This document shows, piece after piece, positions 27,401-34,293 of a stretch of 64,000 nt of DNA. Both the position numbers and the translations under genes were made by a program. The notes under the pieces are model-generated. The model ran no database searches. It had not been told where the DNA came from and saw nothing but the letters and a program-made list of their open reading frames with translations. Location: positions 744,001 through 808,000 of the forward strand of contig NZ_JACHFR010000001.1 in assembly GCF_014202035.1 (NCBI RefSeq). The letters are read 5' to 3'. Numbering within the stretch: position 1 is the first letter of the stretch; each line of letters begins with the position of its first letter. Origin of the DNA: Treponema rectale (GTDB lineage: Bacteria > Spirochaetota > Spirochaetia > Treponematales > Treponemataceae).

Positions 27401-28114
27401 CTTTATCTGTTCAACAGTATCAAAATCAAAGACAATTCTGTGGGCTGTTTTTTCACCGCACATGTAAAGGTCAAGAACTTCTCCCCTCAGGGCAAATTCG
27501 CCTTTCATGCTGACTCTGTTTACCCGTAAATATCCCTGTTCTGTCAGTTTTTTTGCAAACTCTTCCATATCAAGGGTCTGGCCTTTTTTTATACGGATAA
27601 TCTGCTTTTTTGTATATTCCGGAGGTGGAACAGGAGTTACAAGAGATCTCTGGGGAATTATGAATACTCTCGGAAGGCATCCCCGCGGGTTTTTTGCTGA
27701 AAGTTTTGCAAGTACGCTTTCCCTCTCTCCGAATACGGCACTTCGTTTTGAAATGCTTCTGTATGGAATTGTTCCCCACCATGGAAACTTTATTATTTCT
27801 ATGGAATCTCCTGCAGCAGAATGCAGGTCTGTTTCAAATTCATCCGCTTCTTTCTGGCTGGCCGTGATTACGATAAAATCTTTCTGTGTAGAAAAAGTTC
27901 TGCCTTCAAACTGTTCTGTATGAATTGTGTTTACTATGGTCCGGCTGATGAATTCTCCGGTAAAAAATGCCGGTAAGGCGCCTTTTAAGCCGTATATGTC
28001 CTGCAAAGGAGCTGAAGTTCCTTCCGTATCTGCTGCAGAAATTACAGCCTGATGAAAATCTTTCCATGCCCTGATAAGAGAAAGTAGTGAATTTGCTTTT
28101 AATGTATTCTTCAT
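24458..28114 (-). CDS. mfd: Transcription-repair coupling factor Mfd
   Basis: A 1218-residue DNA translocase that removes stalled RNA polymerase and recruits UvrA. Present are the UvrB-like N-terminal module (residues about 30-350), the RNA polymerase-interacting region (PGDYIVHVNYGIGLFQGI), the RecG-like motor with Walker A GDVGYGKTE (Lys710), DEEQRFG, the SATPIPRTLHMS motif and QLRGRVGR, and the C-terminal TRCF domain. Length is normal. It is divergent from the periplasmic protein gene at 28147 with only 32 bases between, so one of the two promoters must lie inside a coding region. Confidence 0.95.
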   Translation of the reverse strand: MKNTLKANSLLSLIRAWKDFHQAVISAADTEGTSAPLQDIYGLKGALPAFFTGEFISRTIVNTIHTEQFEGRTFSTQKDFIVITASQKEADEFETDLHSAAGDSIEIIKFPWWGTIPYRSISKRSAVFGERESVLAKLSAKNPRGCLPRVFIIPQRSLVTPVPPPEYTKKQIIRIKKGQTLDMEEFAKKLTEQGYLRVNRVSMKGEFALRGEVLDLYMCGEKTAHRIVFDFDTVEQIKTFEPETQTSKENLDFLIVYPLKEVVWNDELTGRLEKILEQEDSDGIINDFAAWDTNRKNGKIQNNGEPENAGEEDPSASATDRFSSKTVHLALTEEGRAEKERLLTELSVNLESEGEELFYGVLFDRLYSVLDYIDGQTPVFCLDYDRLLNAVQLLENEYSVSYRTARQNFPVLMPKYMLLDFNSLIAGHEKTIRFRSLENTDEKSELNSCTIKCEAAVSFFGNINYFKEQLSFWQNENFRVFIYADNPNQALRINEIVKEYSVEIIPECISEGFSVTDEKIVVIQENEIFGRRQNTPKSIRKAKSKVIDTFVELNPGDYIVHVNYGIGLFQGIERVKSMGTERDYIKLLYADDETAFVPIEQVNLVQRYIGSENEKPRLDRIGSKSWSARKSKVQQKVEEIAEKLIDLYSKRKASQGFAFPKDNEWNAAFEAAFPYEDTPDQYTATQEIKADMERPVPMDRLVCGDVGYGKTEIAMRAAFKAVMGGKQVAFLAPTTILAEQHYENCVERFKNFPVKIAQLSRFISPAEQKKTIEKLKKGEIDILVGTHKILQKTIQYRDLGLLIIDEEQRFGVKDKEKLKEMKHNVDCLAMSATPIPRTLHMSLLKIRDMSLLTTPPQNRQSVETVIEAFNDERIANAIRREVARGGQVFFLHNRVETLLETRKKLEKIVPEMIIDTAHGQMTSEQLDDIFRRFKMGGFNVLVATTIIENGIDIPNVNTIIIDRADMYGISQLYQLRGRVGRCDKKAYAYLLYPENKSLSEVAMKRLQVISDFTELGSGFKIAMKDMEIRGAGNLLGKDQSGEVYAVGFEMYLNLLNSAIERLTQSDWSEKQDVLLELEYTGFIPDTYISDAQTKMELYKKIAAIQTEEELNGIYEEMSDRFGPVPDEAASLLSLAQIRILCVKLGILSLKEKRGNVEAVFSPKTKVSIDRLLSLVKSSAGRIKLDPVHPNSLFMKTDSIDLKVKGDFIREKLQSLTGK

Positions 28115-28146
28115 TTTTGTCCGATATAAAAATAAGGAGTATTATT

Positions 28147-29103
28147 TTGAAACGTATTCTTTTAGGTATTATATCTGTTATTTGTCTTTTTGCCCATAGT
28201 CTCTATGCTCAGGAAAATAAGGCAGAAGTATCAATAAAATTCTATGACAGGACTATGTATTATCCCGGCGACGTAAAGGATAATCCTGTTTATGTCCATG
28301 TTACTATAAAAAATACCGGCAGCGATACCTACAGGTTCAAGCTTGCTGATGACCGGGCTTTTTCCATGGATTTTTTCGGTTTTAACGTAAAGAACAGTCA
28401 GCTTCCTGCAACTTCTTCCCTTACAAGAAAGCGTACTACCAATAACAGCGTTTATTTCAGGGAAATTGCCCTTGAGCATGATGAAGAGTATTCTTTTATT
28501 GAAAATCTTAAGGACTATCTTGAAATAACAGAACCTTCTATATATTACATAGAACTTAAGTTTTATCCTGAACTTTATAAGCAGAAAAATACTTCCATCG
28601 TTTCAAACCGCCTCAGCCTTGAAATCAGACCTTCTCCGGCAGCTGCAGCATCTACCCTTATTCCTGTAGAAAGTAAGACACAGGCTGTGCTTCAGCCACA
28701 GGAAATCAGTCCTGACAAGGTAATTGAACAGACAATCATAGCAAGACAGAAGGCTCTCTGGGATCAGTTCTTCCTTTATATGGATCTTGAAGAAATCCTT
28801 AAGCGTGATCCTTCCCGCAACAGAAAATATAATTCAGTAAGTGCAAGTGAACGTGCAGACATGCTTGAATCTTTTAAGGCAGACCTTATGCTTTCAAGAA
28901 TTGATCAGGATGTTGTTGCCATTCCATCTAAATTTGTGCTTGAAACTACAACTTATTCTCAGAATGAAGGTACTGTAAAAGTAAAGCAGTGGTTCAAGAA
29001 TGATACCTACTACGAAGTAAAGAGATATACTTATTATGTACGTCAGAGAGACGGAATCTGGCAGATTTATGATTATTCAGTAGATAATCTTGGAACTGAG
29101 TAA
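28147..29103 (+). CDS. Secreted/periplasmic protein of unknown function
   Basis: The frame is open from 28087, but the better start is a TTG at 28147 with AAGGAG eight bases upstream. This gives MKRILLGIISVICLFAH, a classic signal peptide ending SLYA before QENKA. The mature part of about 297 residues has a beta-rich N-terminal half (VHVTIKNTGSDTYRFKL) and a C-terminal domain with WDQFFLYMDLEEILKRD and YYVRQRDGIWQIYDYS. No family is recognised. The next gene begins immediately after its stop, suggesting a two-gene operon. Confidence 0.7.
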   Translation: MKRILLGIISVICLFAHSLYAQENKAEVSIKFYDRTMYYPGDVKDNPVYVHVTIKNTGSDTYRFKLADDRAFSMDFFGFNVKNSQLPATSSLTRKRTTNNSVYFREIALEHDEEYSFIENLKDYLEITEPSIYYIELKFYPELYKQKNTSIVSNRLSLEIRPSPAAAASTLIPVESKTQAVLQPQEISPDKVIEQTIIARQKALWDQFFLYMDLEEILKRDPSRNRKYNSVSASERADMLESFKADLMLSRIDQDVVAIPSKFVLETTTYSQNEGTVKVKQWFKNDTYYEVKRYTYYVRQRDGIWQIYDYSVDNLGTE

Positions 29104-29104
29104 A

Positions 29105-29497
29105 ATGGCCGAAAAAAAGAAAGCTAAATATTTTTGCGAGAACTGTAACTCTGAGGTTGCCTGGAATGCCCGTTTCTGTCCAAAGTGCGGAAAATTCTTT
29201 GCAGCCGTACGCTGTCCTGAATGCGGTCATGTAGGTTCACACAGGGATTTTAAAACCGGCTGTCCTAAATGTCATTATACTTTTGACGGGGATACTTCTG
29301 TTCATCATGTGAATGCTGACGGTACTAAAGGCAGGCCGCGTCTTTCTTTTAAGTCCCGCAGGCGCATAAAGGGAGCTTTTGACACTTACAACAGCAGGAG
29401 ACGTCACGAGGAAGACAGTGCCCCTTCATGGCTTTTTATTCCTTTTCTTGCCGTTCTCCTGGGAATTTTTGTCTTTATTTTCTTTAAATGCCAGTAA
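29105..29497 (+). CDS. Zinc-ribbon membrane-anchored small protein
   Basis: A 130-residue protein (ATG at 29105, one base after the preceding stop). It has two CxxC pairs of a zinc-ribbon (FCENCNS, FCPKCGKFF) followed by two more (RCPECGH, GCPKCHY), a basic middle (SRRRIKGAF), and a C-terminal hydrophobic helix (LFIPFLAVLLGIFVFIFF). The layout suggests a tail-anchored zinc-ribbon protein; the function is unknown. It is probably translated by coupling to the upstream secreted-protein gene, since its own ribosome site is weak. Confidence 0.7.
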   Translation: MAEKKKAKYFCENCNSEVAWNARFCPKCGKFFAAVRCPECGHVGSHRDFKTGCPKCHYTFDGDTSVHHVNADGTKGRPRLSFKSRRRIKGAFDTYNSRRRHEEDSAPSWLFIPFLAVLLGIFVFIFFKCQ

Positions 29498-29518
29498 TTG
29501 CCGCAGTCTGTTTTGATA

Positions 29519-29547
29519 TTGACACAGCGGCAGGTTTTTAATATACT
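29519..29547 (+). promoter_or_regulatory. tRNA-Leu promoter
   Basis: Near-consensus TTGACA, 17 bases, TATACT. The -10 ends 13 bases before the mature tRNA. Confidence 0.75.
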
Positions 29548-29560
29548 TTTTGCGTTGTTT

Positions 29561-29644
29561 GCCCGGGTGGCGGAATTGGCAGACGCGCTAGGTTCAGGTC
29601 CTAGTGTTCGCAAGGACATAGGGGTTCAAGTCCCCTTCCGGGCA
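29561..29644 (+). tRNA. tRNA-Leu (CAG)
   Basis: An 84-nt class II tRNA: acceptor GCCCGGG pairs with the 3' TCCGGGC, anticodon loop TTCAGGT gives CAG, a long variable arm (TGTTCGCAAGGACA) and T-arm GGGGTTCAAGTCCCC. CCA is not encoded. A decayed tyrosine integrase lies about 100 bases downstream, so its 3' end was probably an attachment site. Confidence 0.95.
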
Positions 29645-29739
29645 GTTGCTAACTCTATATAATATAAGGAATTAGCAGGTTTAAAAAACGGACGTGACAG
29701 CAAGTTTGATAGCAATTCTTGTTTTAGGAGCGTTCCCCT

Positions 29740-30072
29740 ATGAGAGTTACAGAACCTTATATTATCTTTCTTCGTGAATTAAAATCAGGCAAAATCGTGT
29801 ATTATTATCATTTTCGGGATGAAAACGGCAGGCGTTCAGCTGCAAAATCTACCGGATGCACAAACCTTTATGTCATACAATAAGTTGAGAAGAATATAAT
29901 TAAGTTTAATCCTGCCCTCGGCCTTTCATTCCGGAAAATAGAAAAGAAAAACCGTATACTTCTTACTGTAGCAGAAATAAAAGATATATATTTTTCTTCT
30001 AAATGGCATTTGGGAAATTTTCCTGGATATTTAGGGAAATATTCCCAAAGAATTTTTGGCGTTATGAAGTAA
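29740..30072 (+). pseudogene. Decayed tyrosine integrase next to tRNA-Leu
   Basis: An ATG at 29740 with TAGGAG upstream opens MRVTEPYIIFLRELKSG, then IVYYYHFRDENGRRSAAKST, the typical N-terminus of Treponema-type phage integrases. A TAA at 29881 interrupts it. The same frame then resumes with FNPALGLSFRKIEKKNRILL and TVAEIKDIYFSSKW, the start of the catalytic domain. So an internal part of the core-binding domain is missing and there is an in-frame stop. The frame ends at 30072, without the catalytic Arg-His-Tyr residues. This is a remnant of an integrated element. Confidence 0.75.
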
Positions 30073-30104
30073 AATAACTTCAAAACAATTTTAGGAGAAA
30101 CACA

Positions 30105-31466
30105 GTGAAAACTAAGCTTTTAAAATTACTGGCATTATTATTTGCAGGGGTAATGTTTTCTGGATGTCATGGAGAAGAAAAAAAAGAAATCATTACATGT
30201 AAACCTGAAAATTTTAAGGAAAAGATTTCCAGCCTTGAATCAGGCGGTACTTACAATGTTGCTGTAAAAGGTACAGTAAGTAATTATAATTCTTTTATTA
30301 AAAATGTACAGGCTGCCTTAAGCCAGGATAAGAGTGTCAAAATTTATCTCGATTTATCAGAGACAGAAGGATTAAAAACTTTTAACTCTGCTGCTTCTAA
30401 TTTGCTCGGTATATCATTGCCGGCATCAATAAAAGAATTAAATTATAATAGTCTGAAGGGAAAGAATTTACGGTATGTTGATTTTCCAAAAGGCAATCAA
30501 TATTATACGGTTGTAGATAAAAATTCTATTTATAATACTAAATATAAATCGCTGATTGCTGTTTTACAGACTGCAAAAGAATTGGATGTTCCTGAAGGAA
30601 CGAACAGTATAGAAGGTTTTGTAATTTATTATTTAAATTCACTTGAAAAGGTTTCTTTACCATCTACTATAACACAAATACAAGTGGGAAATTTTGATTA
30701 TTGTAATAATCTTACTTCCGTAACAGGAAAAATAAATACTTCATCGATTTATAGCATCTTTGAAGAATGTCCTAATCTAAAATTAGTAGATCTTAGAGGA
30801 AGTACTTTTAAGGATGTAGATTCATGTTTTTTAGGATTAGGAAAGGTTCAGGTAAAACTGCCGGAAACTGTTGAGAGAATTTATTCATCATTTAATGGAT
30901 TGGCAGATACAGAAATTACTCTGCCGAAAAATGTATCCTGTATAATTAAGTCCTTTGAAAAGACTGAACTTTCAGATATTAAATTGCCTGAAAATCTCAA
31001 GGAACTTGTTCATTCATTTAATAACTGCAGCAAATTAAAGACAATTGAATTTGGAGAAAATCTTGAACTTTTATTAGGAGGATTTGATTCTTGTGCTGAA
31101 TTAAAATCTATAACACTTCCGGCAAGTATTAAACGTATTACTCCTGAATGTATGATAATTGGCAAAGATCCTGTAAAAAGAAGTGAATGGAATTTTAATA
31201 TAGACCTTGAAGATAAAACTAAATGGTTTTATATGTCGGAAAAACGTGTATATGATTTGGGGGTTTCGTACAATGTTATTTTGGAAAAACCTGTAGAAAG
31301 TGAAATACTTTCTTCCCCTGAAGCTTTAGGAAACTTCGTAAATAACCTGAAAACTGCAGAAGGAATTAAAGAAAACGATAAGATTTATGGAGATAGTTAT
31401 CAGATTAATGGTATCTGGAAAAATGGGTATGACATTTATGTACATGGATATGATTATTATCGCTGA
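30105..31466 (+). CDS. BspA-like leucine-rich-repeat lipoprotein
   Basis: A 453-residue protein with a GTG start and TAGGAG ribosome site. The signal peptide ends in a lipobox, FSGC, so Cys is lipidated and the protein is membrane-anchored. The rest contains several irregular LRR_5 (BspA-type) repeats of the form L-x-x-I-x-L-P-x-x-[IV], such as KLPENLKELVHSFNNCSKL and ELKSITLPASIKRI. BspA-like proteins of treponemes bind host proteins or act at the cell surface. It sits between an integrase remnant and an inverted-repeat element, so it may have come with a mobile element. Confidence 0.8.
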   Translation: MKTKLLKLLALLFAGVMFSGCHGEEKKEIITCKPENFKEKISSLESGGTYNVAVKGTVSNYNSFIKNVQAALSQDKSVKIYLDLSETEGLKTFNSAASNLLGISLPASIKELNYNSLKGKNLRYVDFPKGNQYYTVVDKNSIYNTKYKSLIAVLQTAKELDVPEGTNSIEGFVIYYLNSLEKVSLPSTITQIQVGNFDYCNNLTSVTGKINTSSIYSIFEECPNLKLVDLRGSTFKDVDSCFLGLGKVQVKLPETVERIYSSFNGLADTEITLPKNVSCIIKSFEKTELSDIKLPENLKELVHSFNNCSKLKTIEFGENLELLLGGFDSCAELKSITLPASIKRITPECMIIGKDPVKRSEWNFNIDLEDKTKWFYMSEKRVYDLGVSYNVILEKPVESEILSSPEALGNFVNNLKTAEGIKENDKIYGDSYQINGIWKNGYDIYVHGYDYYR

Positions 31467-31494
31467 TAAATTATAATCCTGATTTTATAAAGCT

Positions 31495-31688
31495 GGGGAT
31501 GACCAATAAGTTCAAAAAATGTCATTTTCGGGTTCGACCCGAAAATCTATTTAATTACAATACGTCGAGTCAAGGCACGCTAACGCTTAAAGCCTTGACT
31601 TCGCCGTTTTGAGGGTTTGTACTACCCCCTCAATACAAGGGATTGCCGTGTCGAGCACGGCAATGACTCATACTTATTGGTCATCCCC
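31495..31688. mobile_element. MITE-like element with 17-bp terminal inverted repeats
   Basis: GGGGATGACCAATAAGT at 31495-31511 is the perfect inverse of 31672-31688. The 194-bp interior has stacked perfect hairpins: TTTTCGGGT/ACCCGAAAA near 31523, GTCAAGGC/GCCTTGAC near 31567-31600, and ATTGCCGTG/CACGGCAAT near 31642-31664. It has no coding capacity. It lies between convergent genes, and its right repeat encodes the last four residues and stop of the MATE gene. No clear target-site duplication is seen. Confidence 0.7.
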
Positions 31689-33041
31689 TTCTTTTTTCTT
31701 AAAACAGAAAAGCCTGAGCATGAGGATTATTCCCCTGAAACAGAGCTCGGCAGTCATTGCAATCCATATTCCTGTCAGTTCGTAGTCTGTTATAAGAAGT
31801 GCAGACAGCCCCAGCCTTACCACCCACAGACTGAATAAAGCCATAAGCCCTGGAATAAAGGTGTCCCCTTTTCCCCTTAATGCTCCGGAACTTACAATTG
31901 CCGCAGCATAGAAAGGTTCACAAAAAAGTTCAATGCGGAGAACTTTAATGGAAAGTTCCTGAATTGCCTTATCAGGAGTAAGAAAAGAAAATACCAGTGG
32001 ACATGCAAACCACATAACTACGGCTGCAAGACTCATCAGGCTTACTCCAAGGAGCAGCGTTATTACAGAAAAGGATTTTGTCAGGTCTTCCCTTTTTGCT
32101 CCGGTACTCTGGCCTACAAGGGTAATTGCTGATTCCTGAACTCCATAACCCGGCATATAGCACAGGGCTTCCGCTGTAGTTGCAAAAGAGTTTGCAGCAA
32201 GAGCCGTACTTCCTAAAGGAGCAATCATTCTTGCTACAATAACAAGTGCGCCGGTAAAAGCCGTGCTTTCAAGTCCAACCGGCAGGGCAATTCTTACTGC
32301 TTTTTTTATAACCGAAAGTTTTATTATCATTACTTTTCTGTTGTTCAGTTTAAGGTATTCATTTTTGAATACTGTATAATAAAACAGTCCTGCTGCAGTT
32401 ACAAAAGCTGATGCAGCGGTACCCAGTGCAGCGCCTTTAACTCCAAGCTTAAGCTTGAATATAAACAGCCAGTTAAAGGCAATATCCATAAAACACATGA
32501 GGGCATTCATTATGGCTGGCAGTTTCATGTTACCGGAACACTGCAGCATTCCGCTCATAAGGTATACGGTTATGAACAGCGGCGTAGAAAGACCAAAAAT
32601 TAAAAAATACCAGGAGGCATCAGTATTAATTGCAGAAGAAGACCCGAGCCAGAAAGGCAGTCTGTAACTTATGGCTGCAGAAACAGCGGCCAGTAAAAAG
32701 GAAAAAGCAAGACAGGTAAGAATAGAGTTAAAGAAAGTTTTTTTTGCATCTTCTTTATTTCCTGCTCCTGTAGCATGAGAAACCTGAACTGTAAAACCAA
32801 GACACAGTGCATTTGACAGGCTGCCTAAAACCCATGTAGAAGATGCAGTAAGTCCAATGGCGGCAGAAGCATCCGGACCAAGTCTTCCTGCCATGGAAGC
32901 GTCTATGTACTGCATGATTATTGAACTGATCTGGGCAATGATTCCCGGAATACTTAGTTTTACTGTATAGGAAACCTGCTGCCTTAAAGTGAGAACTGGA
33001 TTTGTTTTTAGTATTTTAGATAGATCAAATGTCGAAGCCAT
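31674..33041 (-). CDS. MATE-family multidrug/sodium antiporter
   Basis: A 455-residue integral membrane protein with about 12 hydrophobic helices in two similar halves, typical of MATE efflux pumps (PGIIAQISSIIMQYIDASMAGRLG near the N-terminus, ALPVGLESTAFTGALV at the start of the second half). It exports cationic or drug-like compounds using Na+ or H+. ATG at 33041 is chosen; the frame runs on to a TTG at 33053, but that lies inside the operator. There is almost no 5' leader and no Shine-Dalgarno site. The terminal GDDQ and stop are supplied by the inverted-repeat element. Confidence 0.88.
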   Translation of the reverse strand: MASTFDLSKILKTNPVLTLRQQVSYTVKLSIPGIIAQISSIIMQYIDASMAGRLGPDASAAIGLTASSTWVLGSLSNALCLGFTVQVSHATGAGNKEDAKKTFFNSILTCLAFSFLLAAVSAAISYRLPFWLGSSSAINTDASWYFLIFGLSTPLFITVYLMSGMLQCSGNMKLPAIMNALMCFMDIAFNWLFIFKLKLGVKGAALGTAASAFVTAAGLFYYTVFKNEYLKLNNRKVMIIKLSVIKKAVRIALPVGLESTAFTGALVIVARMIAPLGSTALAANSFATTAEALCYMPGYGVQESAITLVGQSTGAKREDLTKSFSVITLLLGVSLMSLAAVVMWFACPLVFSFLTPDKAIQELSIKVLRIELFCEPFYAAAIVSSGALRGKGDTFIPGLMALFSLWVVRLGLSALLITDYELTGIWIAMTAELCFRGIILMLRLFCFKKKEGDDQ

Positions 33042-33047
33042 AAATGT

Positions 33048-33082
33048 GTACAAACTTTATCAGAGTTTGTACAAGACTTCAA
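33048..33082 (-). promoter_or_regulatory. MATE promoter with palindromic operator
   Basis: TTGAAG (33082-33077), 17 bases, TAAAGT (33059-33054) on the minus strand. A perfect 9-bp dyad GTACAAACT/AGTTTGTAC with a 7-base spacer (33048-33072) covers the spacer and the -10. This is the layout of a TetR/MarR-type repressor site. The transcript start is predicted about 6 bases before the ATG. Confidence 0.6.
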
Positions 33083-33143
33083 TAAAAAAGACTGGCCCGT
33101 GATATGTCTGGCGGATGACTTACTGAGTTCTTTATTATGATTT

Positions 33144-33584
33144 TTACCCTGCTGCCGTCAGAGTATATTTTGCCATGCAGAATTTTTTATGTCGGTCTAA
33201 AATCGTTTCCGCATCAGCCGGAATAGTTGAAAATCTGTCAAAGAAATCATCAGGATCCAGTATTCCTTTTTCAAACTTTTCTTCTATAACGTCATCCATG
33301 TCATAGCCGCTTGTAAAGTCAGCAGCACTTTTGTAGAGGGCATGTTTGTTTGTAAAAATTACAATAAGAGCCTCTTTCAGGTCTGACGGAAAATTTTTTC
33401 CTGTATATGAAGCTTCAAGATCAGTTTCCAGATAGGAACACATATCCTGGAATGAATCATTCAGCAGCCTTCTGTCAATAACTGCATCTTTTTTGCTGAG
33501 TTTTAAGAGAGCTGCGATTTCTTTGTATTCCATAAGTGTATCTTTTGAAGATGTATATCTTGGTTTTGCTTTTGAAACTTTCAT
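33144..33584 (-). CDS. Hypothetical protein downstream of rpsD
   Basis: A 146-residue, mostly helical protein (MKVSKAKPRYTSSKD, then LKLSKKDAVIDRRLLNDSF). No motif, signal peptide or membrane segment is seen. It starts 20 bases after the rpsD stop with AAAAGGGTCTGAC upstream, so it is probably co-transcribed with rpsD. I do not recognise a family. Confidence 0.55.
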   Translation of the reverse strand: MKVSKAKPRYTSSKDTLMEYKEIAALLKLSKKDAVIDRRLLNDSFQDMCSYLETDLEASYTGKNFPSDLKEALIVIFTNKHALYKSAADFTSGYDMDDVIEEKFEKGILDPDDFFDRFSTIPADAETILDRHKKFCMAKYTLTAAG

Positions 33585-33604
33585 TGTCAGACCCTTTTGC
33601 TTTT

Positions 33605-34198
33605 TTATTTTGAATAGAATTCAACAACCAGCTGGTCATTGATTTCTACCGGTATTTTTTTTCTTTCCGGATAAGAAACAAGTTTTGCACTGAAGCTTTC
33701 TTCATTTCTCTGAATGTATTCCAGAGGAGCTTTGTTCAGTTCCAGAAAGCATTTTTTAAACTGCGGATTTTTTCTGTCTTTTTCTACAAGGCAGATTTCT
33801 GATCCCACCGGTACTTCAAAAGAAGGAATGTTTATTTTCTTTCCGTTAACAGTAAAGTGTCTGTGGGTAACCATCTGTCGTGCCATGCGTATTGATGAAG
33901 CAAACCCTGCCCTGTATACAATGTTGTCCAGTCTTGTTTCAAGCATGCGGATAAGTTCTTCGCCGGTTTTCCCCTCTTTTTTTAAGGCCAGGGCATAGTA
34001 TCTTCTGAGCTGGCGTTCGAGAATTCCATAGTAGGCTTTGATTTTCTGCTTTTCGATAAGCTGAAGTCCGTATTCTGAGATTTTGTGCTTTTTCTTAAAA
34101 GCCGGTGCGTTTGCACGGTTCATTGCTTTAGGGTGTCCGCACACATTTACCCCAAGCCGTCTGCATTCCTTGAACCGAGGGCCTCTTCTTGTTGCCAT
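33605..34198 (-). CDS. rpsD: 30S ribosomal protein S4
   Basis: A 197-residue primary 16S rRNA-binding protein. The S4 N-terminal part (RRGPRFKECRRLGVN, then HKISEYGLQLIEKQK) is followed by the S4 RNA-binding domain (RLDNIVYRAGFASSIRMARQMVTHRHFTVNGKK), with normal spacing. The Cys-type zinc knuckle of some S4 proteins is not present. It is a single rpsD away from the alpha operon, with its own leader containing a small hairpin, and is followed by an unrecognised gene. Confidence 0.96.
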   Translation of the reverse strand: MATRRGPRFKECRRLGVNVCGHPKAMNRANAPAFKKKHKISEYGLQLIEKQKIKAYYGILERQLRRYYALALKKEGKTGEELIRMLETRLDNIVYRAGFASSIRMARQMVTHRHFTVNGKKINIPSFEVPVGSEICLVEKDRKNPQFKKCFLELNKAPLEYIQRNEESFSAKLVSYPERKKIPVEINDQLVVEFYSK

Positions 34199-34219
34199 AA
34201 ATATCTCCTTGTGTTTTAC

Positions 34220-34258
34220 AGTTAGTTAATGCTAACTTTTTTTACAGGAGTATTTATA
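34220..34258 (-). promoter_or_regulatory. Candidate rpsD promoter and leader hairpin
   Basis: TATAAA (34258-34253) with a poor -35 (TTCTCT) 17 bases upstream. It is followed by an AGTTAG/CTAACT stem (34220-34237) in the leader before AAGGAG. On the plus strand the same stem is followed by a T-run, but no plus-strand gene ends here. S4 autoregulation through the leader is possible but not shown. Confidence 0.35.
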
Positions 34259-34293
34259 GCATGCTGAAGGGATAAAGAGAAGATATTTGAGAT

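Noticed and set aside
31520-31545. The GGGTTCGACCC hairpin as a tRNA T-arm or attR remnant
   Set aside because: The symmetry is that of a simple hairpin inside the inverted-repeat element, and the rest of a tRNA 3' end is missing.
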